From assembly GCA_037969195.1 (NCBI GenBank), contig JBBKWZ010000299.1, forward strand, positions 1 through 12,739: a stretch of 12,739 nt of DNA, written 5' to 3'. The position numbers and the translations under genes are program-made. The DNA comes from JAHEJB01 sp037969195 (GTDB lineage Bacteria > Bacteroidota > Rhodothermia > Rhodothermales > Rubricoccaceae). Under the pieces are notes generated by a model that was given only the letters and a program-made list of their open reading frames with translations, was not told the origin of the DNA and ran no database searches. Below, piece after piece: positions 1 through 7,064 of the stretch (position 1 is its first letter; every line of letters begins with the position of its first letter).

Positions 1-90
1 CTGGCGGCGTTCCTGTGGACTTGGGCCACATCCATTCAGCGCGGGGATTAACAGCGCGCCAAGAAGCAGGGTTGCTAGAAATCGGTTCAT
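1..90 (-). CDS. Lipoprotein, N-terminal 30 residues only (cut by window edge)
   Basis: The minus strand from 90 to 1 is open and begins with ATG. It encodes a classic lipoprotein signal peptide: a short basic start (MNRF), a hydrophobic core of Ala/Leu/Ile, and the lipobox L-N-G-C with the lipidated Cys at residue 21, followed by GPSPQERRQ. By family knowledge such a protein is exported by Sec, cleaved by signal peptidase II and anchored in the membrane by its Cys. The mature domain lies outside the window, so the function cannot be named. No convincing Shine-Dalgarno is visible. The gene diverges from the pilin-like gene at 316. Confidence 0.75.
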   Translation of the reverse strand, partial: MNRFLATLLLGALLIPALNGCGPSPQERRQ

Positions 91-135
91 CGGATTGCTT
101 TGGGGAATTGGTGAAAGAAATTGCTGTTTCGCACA

Positions 136-165
136 AGTATACGTGAAAAGGCCGAAAGTTGGGAA
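136..165 (-). promoter_or_regulatory. Possible sigma70-like promoter of the left-edge lipoprotein gene
   Basis: Read on the minus strand there is a TTCCCA (165-160) as a possible -35, an 18-base spacer and TATACT (141-136) as a -10. Transcription would start near 129, about 40 bases before the ATG at 90. The -10 matches the consensus in five of six positions, the -35 in four of six. This is a pattern match only. Confidence 0.33.
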
Positions 166-315
166 GTCTCAGCCTGTCTCACTTCAGTACTAAAATGATA
201 CAACGCCGTCTCGCGGTGCGATCGTGTTCCGATGTTGCTTTTCGAACGGTATGCCACCAATCCGGTACAGGGTGCGCAAGGGAGCACACCGTTCCTACAT
301 CACTTCATCAGAACG

Positions 316-738
316 ATGGCACAGCGCGAATTCATCCTTATCCTCCTCGCAGTAATCATCGTGGCGCTTGCCGCGGTGGCGGGGATTTACTCGTTTGCGG
401 ACGGAGCGGCAAAGAATCGCCGTGATATGATTGCCAATAGAAGCGTTGAGTTCGCCGCATTCTCGCAGGAATGGGCCGCAACGCCTAATCAGTTTGGTGG
501 CGGAAGCGGCTCGTTCGACGGAATCGACATCTGGAAGGTGACGGACGATTCAGGTACTGGCGATTGGATTGTAGAGAACGAAACGCGCTACAGCGTAGAG
601 CAGCTTGAAGCCCCAAATCAACACCTGGCTCGCGTCACCGCCGAAGACAGTGCTCTTGATCTCCAAATAGTGATGACCTTCGATGGCAGCCAGATCCTTA
701 GCACAGAATACCTGAGAGGCGGCGTCATCTACTTCTAG
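316..738 (+). CDS. Small pilin-like membrane-anchored protein
   Basis: The predicted protein has 140 residues. Residues about 6-26 form one hydrophobic helix right after a very short N-terminus (MAQREF), as in type IV pilin-like or signal-anchor proteins. A mixed-charge stretch follows (31-55), then a glycine-rich motif GGGSGSFDGI (61-70) and a C-terminal part with alternating polar and aliphatic residues that looks like beta structure, ending GGVIYF. From memory, Rhodothermia/Balneolia genomes carry small proteins of the form hydrophobic helix, charged helix, GGG-S-F motif, with unknown exact role; I assign this one to that type by inference. The ATG at 316 is preferred over the upstream in-frame start at 232, because the extra 28 residues are not protein-like and the hydrophobic helix would no longer be N-terminal. 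It converges with the NADH dehydrogenase gene, with 80 bases between them. No prepilin peptidase site of the classic G-F-T-L-I-E kind is visible. Confidence 0.72.
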   Translation: MAQREFILILLAVIIVALAAVAGIYSFADGAAKNRRDMIANRSVEFAAFSQEWAATPNQFGGGSGSFDGIDIWKVTDDSGTGDWIVENETRYSVEQLEAPNQHLARVTAEDSALDLQIVMTFDGSQILSTEYLRGGVIYF

Positions 739-818
739 AACTCGCCAGCATACACGGTACAAAACGCGGCGTATGTTCGTGGGCAGTTAGAGGCAGCAGA
801 CATTGGCTACGGCCCTGC

Positions 819-2156
819 TTACACGATTTCAGTCTTTCGGACTGAGCTTTCCTTGCCCACCTCAAGAATCAAGCGAGGGCCACGGTCCCAGGTCAGATAG
901 CTGTAAAACCAATTAAACAGCACGGAGAATCGGTTACGAAAACCGATAAGGGCAATAAGGTGGATAAACAGCCATCCCATCCAAGCAAGCCAACCGGTGA
1001 GTGAAAAACCGTTCGGACGTTCCAGAATGGCTGCGTGCCGGCCAATCGTAGCCATCGTGCCGAGATCCTTGTAGCGAAATGCTTCGGGTTGAAGGCCGCT
1101 TCGCAGTCTGATGATGTTCTGCGCCGCTCGTTTGCCTTGCTGGATGGCGACTTGGGCTACTTGGGGGTAGAGCTCACCCTGGTCATCTGTTGCGCCGGCC
1201 AAGTCACCTGTAACAAAAACCTCGGGATGATCGGGTATCTGGAGGGTATCGTTGGTAGCGATTCGCCCAGTTCGAGTTTGCATGACGCCAAGTGTATCGG
1301 CAAGCGATGTCGCACGTACGCCTGCGGCCCAGATCAGTGTTTGGGCCAGAATGACCTCGCCGCTTTTAAGAACGACACTGTTTGACGTCACACTGGCAAC
1401 TGTTGCTTCAAGCATCACTTCAACTCCTCGCTTACGGAGTTGCGCCAACGTGTAGTCGCGAAGCCGCTGCTGGTATGCGGTCATCAGGTTCGTTCCCATC
1501 TCCACCAGCACGATGCGAACGCGATTCATGTCAAGGCCTCGAAAGTCCTTTCGAAGTACCTCATTCGTCAGCTCGTAAAGTGAGCCCGCCATTTCCACAC
1601 CGGTTGCTCCGCCACCCACAATGACAAACGTAAGCAGGCCCTCTTCGATGCGGTCCGTGTGCTCGTTAGCCTCTTCGAAGCAACGCAAAATATGATTGCG
1701 CAACCGCACCGCATCGGACGCGCTCTTTAGCGGGAAGCCATGCTCCTCCGCCCCTTCAACACCGAAGTATGCAGTGGATACGCCTGTTCCTACAATGAGA
1801 TAGTCATACGGGATCGGCGGGCCGTCATCCACAAACACAAGTTGGGAAGCCAGGTCGGCGCCGTTTACGGTAGAATGCCGGAAATCCACGTTCGACTGCC
1901 CGTGCAGGATGTGCCGGGCCGGCTGCGTGATATCGCCTGGCTGGAGGCCGGACGTCGCAACCTGATAAAGCAGTGGCTGGAACGTGTGGAAGTTGTTCTT
2001 GTCGATCAAGAGGATGTCGACCGGCTCGCGACGAAGCTCCCGAACCGCGTTCAATCCTGCAAATCCTACTCCAATCACGACAACGCGAGGTCGCGGCGCC
2101 ATGCCGTCCGCCGCAGGAGCGGCATCGACACCGTGGATACGTGGGACATCAGTCAT
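819..2156 (-). CDS. ndh: Type II NADH:quinone oxidoreductase (NDH-2)
   Basis: This 445-residue flavoprotein belongs to the family that oxidises NADH and passes electrons to quinone at the inner face of the membrane without pumping protons. Visible motifs in order: FAD-binding GVGFAGL (29-35), NFHTFQPLLYQVATSGL (55-71), NAD-binding VGGGATGVEMAGSL (180-193), the LIWAAGV segment (274-280), GDLA (317-320) that binds the flavin, and AQVAIQQG (334-341), the quinone-site motif of NDH-2 enzymes. The C-terminus has a Trp-rich hydrophobic stretch (387-405) and an aromatic tail that should dock it to the membrane. Length fits the family. The reading frame stays open for 101 codons upstream, but MTDVPRIHG at 2156 is the likely start: the extension is cysteine- and charge-rich, not conserved-looking, and lies antisense to the small gene at 2307. 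Sulfide:quinone reductase is less likely, as the cysteine pair of that family is absent. Confidence 0.93.
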   Translation of the reverse strand: MTDVPRIHGVDAAPAADGMAPRPRVVVIGVGFAGLNAVRELRREPVDILLIDKNNFHTFQPLLYQVATSGLQPGDITQPARHILHGQSNVDFRHSTVNGADLASQLVFVDDGPPIPYDYLIVGTGVSTAYFGVEGAEEHGFPLKSASDAVRLRNHILRCFEEANEHTDRIEEGLLTFVIVGGGATGVEMAGSLYELTNEVLRKDFRGLDMNRVRIVLVEMGTNLMTAYQQRLRDYTLAQLRKRGVEVMLEATVASVTSNSVVLKSGEVILAQTLIWAAGVRATSLADTLGVMQTRTGRIATNDTLQIPDHPEVFVTGDLAGATDDQGELYPQVAQVAIQQGKRAAQNIIRLRSGLQPEAFRYKDLGTMATIGRHAAILERPNGFSLTGWLAWMGWLFIHLIALIGFRNRFSVLFNWFYSYLTWDRGPRLILEVGKESSVRKTEIV

Positions 2157-2250
2157 GGTTTGTAAGGATTGCGATACGCCTTGTCGTACGGATCGTTGCA
2201 CGTGCAGTTGGCAACCCAACATAGGATTCACAGAGCACGAAGAAACAATT

Positions 2251-2265
2251 TGCCGCGTCGCGGCA
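2251..2265. repeat. Perfect 15-base palindrome between two divergent genes
   Basis: TGCCGCG T CGCGGCA is a perfect inverted repeat of two 7-base arms around a single T. It sits between the NADH dehydrogenase start (2156, minus) and the small membrane protein start (2307, plus). Size and symmetry fit an operator for a dimeric repressor, but no regulator gene is nearby and no partner copy was seen elsewhere in the window. It has no U tract and is not a terminator. Confidence 0.45.
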
Positions 2266-2306
2266 TAATCGCGACTCATTGCGTCATTATCCCAAGAGGT
2301 TCCCCC

Positions 2307-2456
2307 ATGCGATGCTCCAAAACACTCTTCCTCGCTTCTGTTGCCCTGCCCACACTCGTTGTCTCCCTCGTCCTCGGTCGCTTCTTTGATGCCGATTTCC
2401 GCTTCGATGTCGATGCGGACGAAATTGAGGCCGAGTTGACTGAGCGCAATCCGTAG
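2307..2456 (+). CDS. Hypothetical 49-residue single-pass membrane protein
   Basis: The ORF starts at an ATG preceded by AAGAGG at 2294-2299, a good Shine-Dalgarno at about 7 bases spacing and one of the few clear ones in the window. The product has a short basic start (MRCSK), a hydrophobic helix at about 6-24, and an acidic tail (residues 28-47) rich in Asp and Glu. It resembles a signal-anchored or secreted small protein; no family is recognised. The reading frame is open further upstream to 2169, but that part is Arg/His-rich and lacks a ribosome site. It diverges from ndh and converges on carB. Being short, it could be spurious; the ribosome site and the clean helix-plus-acidic-tail design argue for a real gene. 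Confidence 0.5.
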   Translation: MRCSKTLFLASVALPTLVVSLVLGRFFDADFRFDVDADEIEAELTERNP

Positions 2457-2470
2457 CACCCAAACCTTTC

Positions 2471-2504
2471 AGCGCCTTCTGATACTTTTCCTCCCGCAGG
2501 CGCT
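2471..2504. repeat. 7-base inverted repeat with 20-base loop
   Basis: AGCGCCT at 2471-2477 and AGGCGCT at 2498-2504 are exact reverse complements, just past the end of the small membrane protein gene. It may form a weak stem-loop in transcripts of either strand. No T tract follows, so a terminator is only a possibility. Confidence 0.22.
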
Positions 2505-2541
2505 GGGTGTGACAGACGCCTTCTCCAGCGGCCACGGAGAA

Positions 2542-2555
2542 ACGACCGCGGTCGT
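2542..2555. repeat. 14-base perfect palindrome downstream of carB
   Basis: ACGACCGCGGTCGT is a perfect palindrome about 70 bases past the carB stop codon. On the minus strand it is followed by TTCT, so with CGCG as loop it could be a weak terminator for the carAB transcript. The run of T is too short to be confident. Positions 2457-2622 hold no gene that I can support. Confidence 0.3.
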
Positions 2556-2622
2556 GCGCGCGTGATGCGAGTCCACGTTAGACGTGCCCGCAGACGTCGA
2601 TGTCCTTCTGCTGAACCTGCAG

Positions 2623-5454
2623 CTACCGACTCAAATACAAATTCCGCATCTCGTAGGGCTTGCTGAAGTGCTCGTCTGTCAAGTCATCGACAAACACGAT
2701 GGCTTCTCCCGTCGACTTCATCTCGGGGCCCAACTCCTTGTTGACCTCGGGAAATTTGTCCCATGAGAAGACCGGCTCCTTGACCGCATACCCCACCAGC
2801 GAGGACTTCAGTTCACCGCGTTCGCGGAAACCAGCGATCTTCTCGCCGAGCATCAACTTGGCTCCAATGTTAGCAGTGGGAACGCCGGTGGCCTTCGCCA
2901 CGAACGGCACGGTGCGGCTAGCGCGCGGGTTCGCCTCGATCACGTAAACCGTGTTCTCTTTCACGGCGAGTTGCGTGTTCATCATGCCACGGATGTCCAG
3001 CCGCTTCGCAATGTCGTTGACATAGGTGCGGATAGTAGCGAGCACTTCGTCGGAGAGATCGTATGGCGGCAGCACGGCTGTTGAATCGCCCGAATGCACG
3101 CCAGCAGGCTCGATGTGCTGCATAATGCCCGAGATGTGAACTTCGTCGCCGTCAGAAAGGCAGTCCACGTCGATCTCAACGGCATTCTCTAGGAAAAGAT
3201 CGAGCAGGATTTCGTTCTTCGGAAACGTCGTCAAAATGTTGGCGACGTACTCGGCCACTTCTTCTTTGTTGATCGCGATGCGCATCCCCTGCCCGCCCAA
3301 CACATAACTCGGGCGAACCAGAATCGGATAGCCAATGCTCTCGGCTACGTCTACGGCCTCCTCCACGGTATGCGCCATGCCGTACGGCGGGAACGGAATT
3401 TCCAGTTCCTTCAGCACGCGACTGAACTTGCCGCGGTCCTCTGCAAGATCCATGTTCTCGAATGTGGTCCCTAGAATTGGTAGGCCGTAATCCACAAAAT
3501 TCGTTGCAAGCTTGAGGGCCGTCTGGCCACCCAGTTGCAAGATGACTCCCGCCGGCTCCTCTAACTCAATGATATCGCGGACGCGCTCCCAAAACACCGG
3601 CTCGAAATAGAGCTTGTCAGCGATGTCAAAATCTGTGGAGACCGTCTCCGGGTTGCAATTGACCATAATGGCCTCGTAACCCATTTGACGCGCCGCCTGT
3701 ACGCCGTGGACACACGAGTAATCGAACTCAATCCCCTGCCCTATCCGATTTGGACCCGAGCCGAGAATGAGGACCTTCTCCCGATCACTACGCTCCGACT
3801 CGTTATCGCCCTGATCGTACGTCGAGTAGAAGTATGGCGTCACGGCTTCGAACTCACCTGCGCACGTGTCCACGACGCGAAACGTTGGTCGCAATTCAAA
3901 ACCCATTCGTTTGGCGCGGACGTCATCTTCCGAAACATCCTGACCCATCAGGAAGGCAAGCTGAACATCTGAGAAACCGTGTTGTTTGGCTTCCAGCAGC
4001 AGCTCGCGGTCGATCTCTTGAATTGATGTGGCTTCGATTCGCTTCTCGATATCAACTAGCAGCTGCATTTGGTGGAGGAACCACGCGTCAACCTTCGTGA
4101 TGTCCGCGATTTCCTCGATGGATGCGCCAATCTTAAGTGCACTTCGAATGTGCAGGAGTCGGTCCCAGTAAGGCTTGACTAGCCGTTCACGGACGCGGGC
4201 ACGGTCGGGCAACTCCCTGTCTGCGCCCAATCCGGAGAAGCCCTGTTCGAGGCTCTGCCAGGCTTTCTGGAGACTTTCTGTAAACGTCCGACCTATGCTC
4301 ATCACCTCGCCGACGGCTTTCATTTGGGTCGTCAGTTCTTCGTTGACGCCTTCGAACTTGTCGAAGTTGAAACGTGGGATTTTGGTGACGACGTAGTCGA
4401 GCGCGGGCTCAAAACAAGCGGACGTTGTGCCCGTGATTTCGTTCGGGAGTTCATCCAACGTGTAGCCAACAGCCAGCCGGGCTGCGACTTTCGCTATCGG
4501 ATATCCGGTCGCTTTGGACGCAAGTGCGGAGGAACGCGAGACCCGCGGATTGATCTCAATGACCACCATTCGACCGGTTTGCGGTTCCACGGCGAATTGG
4601 ATGTTGCAGCCTCCAGCAAATGTGCCAATGGAGCGCATGGCCTTGATAGCGCAATCACGCATGGCCTGGTACTGCTGATCCGTAAGCGTCTGCTGCGGAG
4701 CGACTGTGACCGAATCGCCCGTATGGACACCCATCGGGTCCACATTTTCGATGGAGCAGATGATGACGACGTTGTCTTTGGCATCGCGGAGAAGCTCAAG
4801 TTCAAACTCCTTCCAACCGAACAGACACTCCTCAATCAGCACTTCGTGGATCGGCGAGAGTTCGAGGCCGCGCGTGACCATCGTGTCAAAATCGGCGTGA
4901 TTCCAAACGATCCCGCCACCTGCTCCACCCAGGGTGAACGACGGCCGAATGACGATAGGCTCCCCGCCAAGCTCCTGCGTGATTTCCTTCGCCTCTAAGA
5001 GGGACTTGGCTACACGGCTCCGTGCCTGGTCGATTCCGATGGATTCCATTAGATCTCGGAATGCCTGGCGGTCTTCTGTGATGTGAATCGCGTCGATATC
5101 AACGCCAATAACCTCAATGCCTTCCTTCTCCCAGTAGCCCTCCTGATGAAGCTTGTCTGCGAGATTGAGTGCCGTCTGGCCACCCATCGTAGGGAGAACG
5201 GCGTCGGGGCGATCTTCCTTAATGATTTGCTTGATGGAGGCCGGCGTAAGCTCGCGCAGATAAATCCGGTCGGCCGTCATCGGGTCGGTCATAATTGTGG
5301 CCGGGTTCGAGTTCACAAGAATGACTTCGAATCCCTCCTTCCGGAGTGCACGCGATGCCTGCGTACCGGAGTAATCGAACTCGCACGCTTGCCCAATAAC
5401 GATCGGACCGCTGCCAATGAGGAGAATCTTTTTGATGTCGGTGCGCTTGGGCAC
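2623..5454 (-). CDS. carB: Carbamoyl-phosphate synthase large subunit, lacking the C-terminal allosteric domain
   Basis: CarB makes carbamoyl phosphate from bicarbonate, ammonia delivered by CarA, and two ATP, for pyrimidine and arginine synthesis. Both duplicated synthetase halves are present. Half one has GSGPIVIGQACEFDYSGTQ near residue 14, RPSFTLGGAGGG near 170 and EINPRVSRSSALASKATG near 300; the oligomerisation domain follows (about 400-550). Half two has GSGPNRIGQGIEFDYS near 562, RPSYVLGGQGMRI near 713 and EANPRASRTVPFVAKATG near 838. At 943 residues it ends just after the second synthetase half, where E. coli CarB (1073 residues) continues into the MGS-like domain that binds UMP, IMP and ornithine. 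From memory, such short CarB proteins occur in many Bacteroidota, so this is probably not a broken gene. The start is GTG, with AAGGA six bases upstream; no ATG fits. It follows the 73-residue gene by 47 bases in the carA operon. Confidence 0.97.
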   Translation of the reverse strand: MPKRTDIKKILLIGSGPIVIGQACEFDYSGTQASRALRKEGFEVILVNSNPATIMTDPMTADRIYLRELTPASIKQIIKEDRPDAVLPTMGGQTALNLADKLHQEGYWEKEGIEVIGVDIDAIHITEDRQAFRDLMESIGIDQARSRVAKSLLEAKEITQELGGEPIVIRPSFTLGGAGGGIVWNHADFDTMVTRGLELSPIHEVLIEECLFGWKEFELELLRDAKDNVVIICSIENVDPMGVHTGDSVTVAPQQTLTDQQYQAMRDCAIKAMRSIGTFAGGCNIQFAVEPQTGRMVVIEINPRVSRSSALASKATGYPIAKVAARLAVGYTLDELPNEITGTTSACFEPALDYVVTKIPRFNFDKFEGVNEELTTQMKAVGEVMSIGRTFTESLQKAWQSLEQGFSGLGADRELPDRARVRERLVKPYWDRLLHIRSALKIGASIEEIADITKVDAWFLHQMQLLVDIEKRIEATSIQEIDRELLLEAKQHGFSDVQLAFLMGQDVSEDDVRAKRMGFELRPTFRVVDTCAGEFEAVTPYFYSTYDQGDNESERSDREKVLILGSGPNRIGQGIEFDYSCVHGVQAARQMGYEAIMVNCNPETVSTDFDIADKLYFEPVFWERVRDIIELEEPAGVILQLGGQTALKLATNFVDYGLPILGTTFENMDLAEDRGKFSRVLKELEIPFPPYGMAHTVEEAVDVAESIGYPILVRPSYVLGGQGMRIAINKEEVAEYVANILTTFPKNEILLDLFLENAVEIDVDCLSDGDEVHISGIMQHIEPAGVHSGDSTAVLPPYDLSDEVLATIRTYVNDIAKRLDIRGMMNTQLAVKENTVYVIEANPRASRTVPFVAKATGVPTANIGAKLMLGEKIAGFRERGELKSSLVGYAVKEPVFSWDKFPEVNKELGPEMKSTGEAIVFVDDLTDEHFSKPYEMRNLYLSR

Positions 5455-5501
5455 AGTGCTTCCTTGTTTTGAGGAATGAGAGCGATTCGAGTTGATCCTG
5501 A

Positions 5502-5723
5502 CTATCCGTTGCTGCCGAACCCGCCAACGGTCTTCTTTTCTTCGCGTTCGAGAACAACCAGCGCTGCGAAGTGCATTCCGCGCGAGTCTTCACCTCCCGC
5601 GCCACCCATTGACGCTGTTGTCACAATGGTCCACTCGTCATTGAGGAGGGAATTGAGATCATTGGTCGCGTTATCCGATCCGGGCTGGTAATGGACGATG
5701 ATGGCTTTGTGCTCTTTGGACAT
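5502..5723 (-). CDS. Hypothetical 73-residue protein between carA and carB
   Basis: The small ORF begins with ATG (MSKEHKAIIVHYQPGS) and lies in the carA-carB operon, 44 bases after the carA stop and 47 before the carB start. The sequence has two beta-like strands (KAIIVHYQP near 6-14 and FAALVVLERE near 52-61), a central helix ending in LLNDEWTIVTTASMGG (26-41), and a polar tail. The strand, helix, Trp, strand order recalls small alpha/beta proteins of the DUF4177 kind, but the match is by impression only. No signal peptide or membrane helix. Its position suggests co-expression with carbamoyl-phosphate synthase; whether it acts on it is unknown. No clear Shine-Dalgarno is seen. Confidence 0.72.
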   Translation of the reverse strand: MSKEHKAIIVHYQPGSDNATNDLNSLLNDEWTIVTTASMGGAGGEDSRGMHFAALVVLEREEKKTVGGFGSNG

Positions 5724-5767
5724 GGATTGTGATGTATCGCGCTTGATCTGAAACGCGGAGTGGAATT

Positions 5768-6892
5768 CTAAACGGTCAGCTGTTCAGCGTGGCGCTCTTG
5801 TTTTACGAGGTGAATGAACTCATCGAACAGGTAGTGGCTGTCGTGTGGCCCCGGGCAAGCCTCGGGGTGGTACTGCACGGAGAACCCGGCAAAGCGTTTG
5901 AAATGGAGGCCTTCCACGGTGCCGTCGTTCAGGTTTTTGTGGTCAATCGTTGCCACATCGGACGTGATCGAATCCCCTTCGACGGCGAACCCGTGATTTT
6001 GCGTAGTGATCTCAACGTGGCCCGTTGCCAGGTTGATAACGGGATGGTTGGCACCACGGTGACCGACCTTCATCTTGTAGACTTGCAACCCTTCGGCAAG
6101 CGACATCAACTGATGCCCAAGGCAAATCCCGAACAGCGGAATGCCAGTTTTCGTGGCTTCTCGAACCATCTCAACAGCTGCAGTCATAGCCCGCGGGTCG
6201 CCCGGACCGTTGGAAAAGAAAATGCCATCCGGGCTCCAAGAGAGCACACCTTCCAACGCCGTGCTGGCAGGAAATACCCGCACTGTGCAACCCCGGTTCG
6301 CGTATGAGCGGAGGATATTTCGCTTGACGCCGAAGTCGTAGACGGCGATGCGAGGTCCATCACCGAGGTGGAAATCATATGCCTGCTCCGTCGTAACGCG
6401 ACTCGCCAACTCAAGGCCCACCATGCTTGGAACAGCCTTCGCCTTGGCGATAAGGCTTTCGTCGTCGAGATCGACCGAAGAAACAACAGCATTTAGCACG
6501 CCTTCCGACCTTATGTGGCGCACCAACCTCCGTGTATCGATCCCAGAAATCCCAACAAGGTTGTGCCGTTTCATATAATCGTCCAGCGATTCTTCCGCTG
6601 CTGCGTTCGCATGATTCTCCGTGAAAGACCTGACGATGAGTCCACTCACCATGGGCCGATCCGCTTCGGTTGCCTCCTCAAAGCAGCCGTAATTGCCAAT
6701 GTGCGGGTAGGTCATCATCATTAGCTGCCCCACGTAGCTCGGATCGCTAATGATTTCCTGATAACCACTCATCGACGTATTGAAACAGAGTTCTCCGGTC
6801 GTTTCGCCAACGTAGCCAACAGCATCGCCAGTCACGACGATTCCATCTTCCAGAGCGAGTTTTGCGAGCGGACGTTTTAAAGCGTTTGACAT
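5768..6892 (-). CDS. carA: Carbamoyl-phosphate synthase small subunit (glutaminase)
   Basis: CarA hydrolyses glutamine and channels ammonia to CarB. The 374-residue length is normal. The N-terminal CPSase small-subunit domain is recognisable from LEDGIVVTGDAVG (14-26), ELCFNTSMSGYQEIISDPSY (34-53), SGIDTRRLVRHIR (116-128). The class I amidotransferase domain starts near 180 and has IFFSNGPGDP (224-233), the nucleophile elbow FGICLGHQL with Cys257, QNHGFAV (298-304) and the His342/Glu344 pair in QYHPEACPGPHDS. All three catalytic residues are present, so the subunit should be active with glutamine. It is the first gene of the operon with the 73-residue ORF and carB. The ATG at 6892 lies 11 bases after the U tract of an intrinsic terminator, so full-length expression needs readthrough of that element. 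No Shine-Dalgarno precedes the ATG. Confidence 0.97.
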   Translation of the reverse strand: MSNALKRPLAKLALEDGIVVTGDAVGYVGETTGELCFNTSMSGYQEIISDPSYVGQLMMMTYPHIGNYGCFEEATEADRPMVSGLIVRSFTENHANAAAEESLDDYMKRHNLVGISGIDTRRLVRHIRSEGVLNAVVSSVDLDDESLIAKAKAVPSMVGLELASRVTTEQAYDFHLGDGPRIAVYDFGVKRNILRSYANRGCTVRVFPASTALEGVLSWSPDGIFFSNGPGDPRAMTAAVEMVREATKTGIPLFGICLGHQLMSLAEGLQVYKMKVGHRGANHPVINLATGHVEITTQNHGFAVEGDSITSDVATIDHKNLNDGTVEGLHFKRFAGFSVQYHPEACPGPHDSHYLFDEFIHLVKQERHAEQLTV

Positions 6893-6903
6893 GTTGAAAG
6901 GGC

Positions 6904-6937
6904 AAAAAAAAGGCCTCTTCCGAAGAACGGAAAAGGC
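6904..6937 (-). terminator. Intrinsic terminator in the carA leader (probable attenuator)
   Basis: Read on the minus strand, GCCTTTTCCG (6937-6928), loop TTCTT, and CGGAAGAGGC (6922-6913) form a fully paired 10-bp stem with one U-G wobble. One C and then eight T (6911-6904) follow, a textbook intrinsic terminator. It sits between the likely promoter and the carA start codon, 11 bases before the ATG. No minus-strand gene ends here, so it is best explained as an attenuator. The 5' arm begins directly after the stop codon of the 23-codon leader ORF. Confidence 0.85.
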
Positions 6938-7009
6938 TCAGAAACGGCCGGCCTGGGGGCCGAAACCGCGTCGAGAAAGTAAAATGTGGGGCGTTGAGGC
7001 GCCGCGCAT
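6938..7009 (-). CDS. Putative 23-residue carA leader peptide
   Basis: On the minus strand an ATG at 7009 opens 23 codons (MRGASTPHILLSRRGFGPQAGRF) ending in TGA at 6940-6938, immediately before the 5' arm of the terminator stem. A ribosome on the last codons would cover that arm and prevent the hairpin. This geometry is the reason to call it a leader ORF, by analogy with the E. coli pyrBI and pyrE leaders, whose translation is coupled to a U-rich attenuator. There is no visible Shine-Dalgarno, and the codons show no run of one amino acid that would suggest amino-acid sensing (four Arg, scattered). The ORF could be chance in a 150-base leader. Confidence 0.42.
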   Translation of the reverse strand: MRGASTPHILLSRRGFGPQAGRF

Positions 7010-7064
7010 CTGAACAGCAGTTGGTCTGAAATGAGCCGCAACTACGGCCTTGTTTCAGGGTTGG

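Noticed and set aside
2157..2459. 101-codon N-terminal extension of the NADH dehydrogenase
   Set aside because: It is Cys- and charge-rich, has no counterpart in NDH-2 enzymes, and lies across the divergent intergenic region and the small plus-strand gene.
2287..2535. Minus-strand ORF with a plausible-looking segment HTQRLREEKYQKALKG
   Set aside because: It starts at GTG without a ribosome site, becomes Arg/Gln-rich downstream, and is antisense to the small gene with a better start. No homology recognised; chance is more likely.
4324..4998. A 224-codon open frame on the plus strand
   Set aside because: It is wholly antisense to well-conserved carB sequence and has no family motifs, so it is a shadow of carB codon bias.
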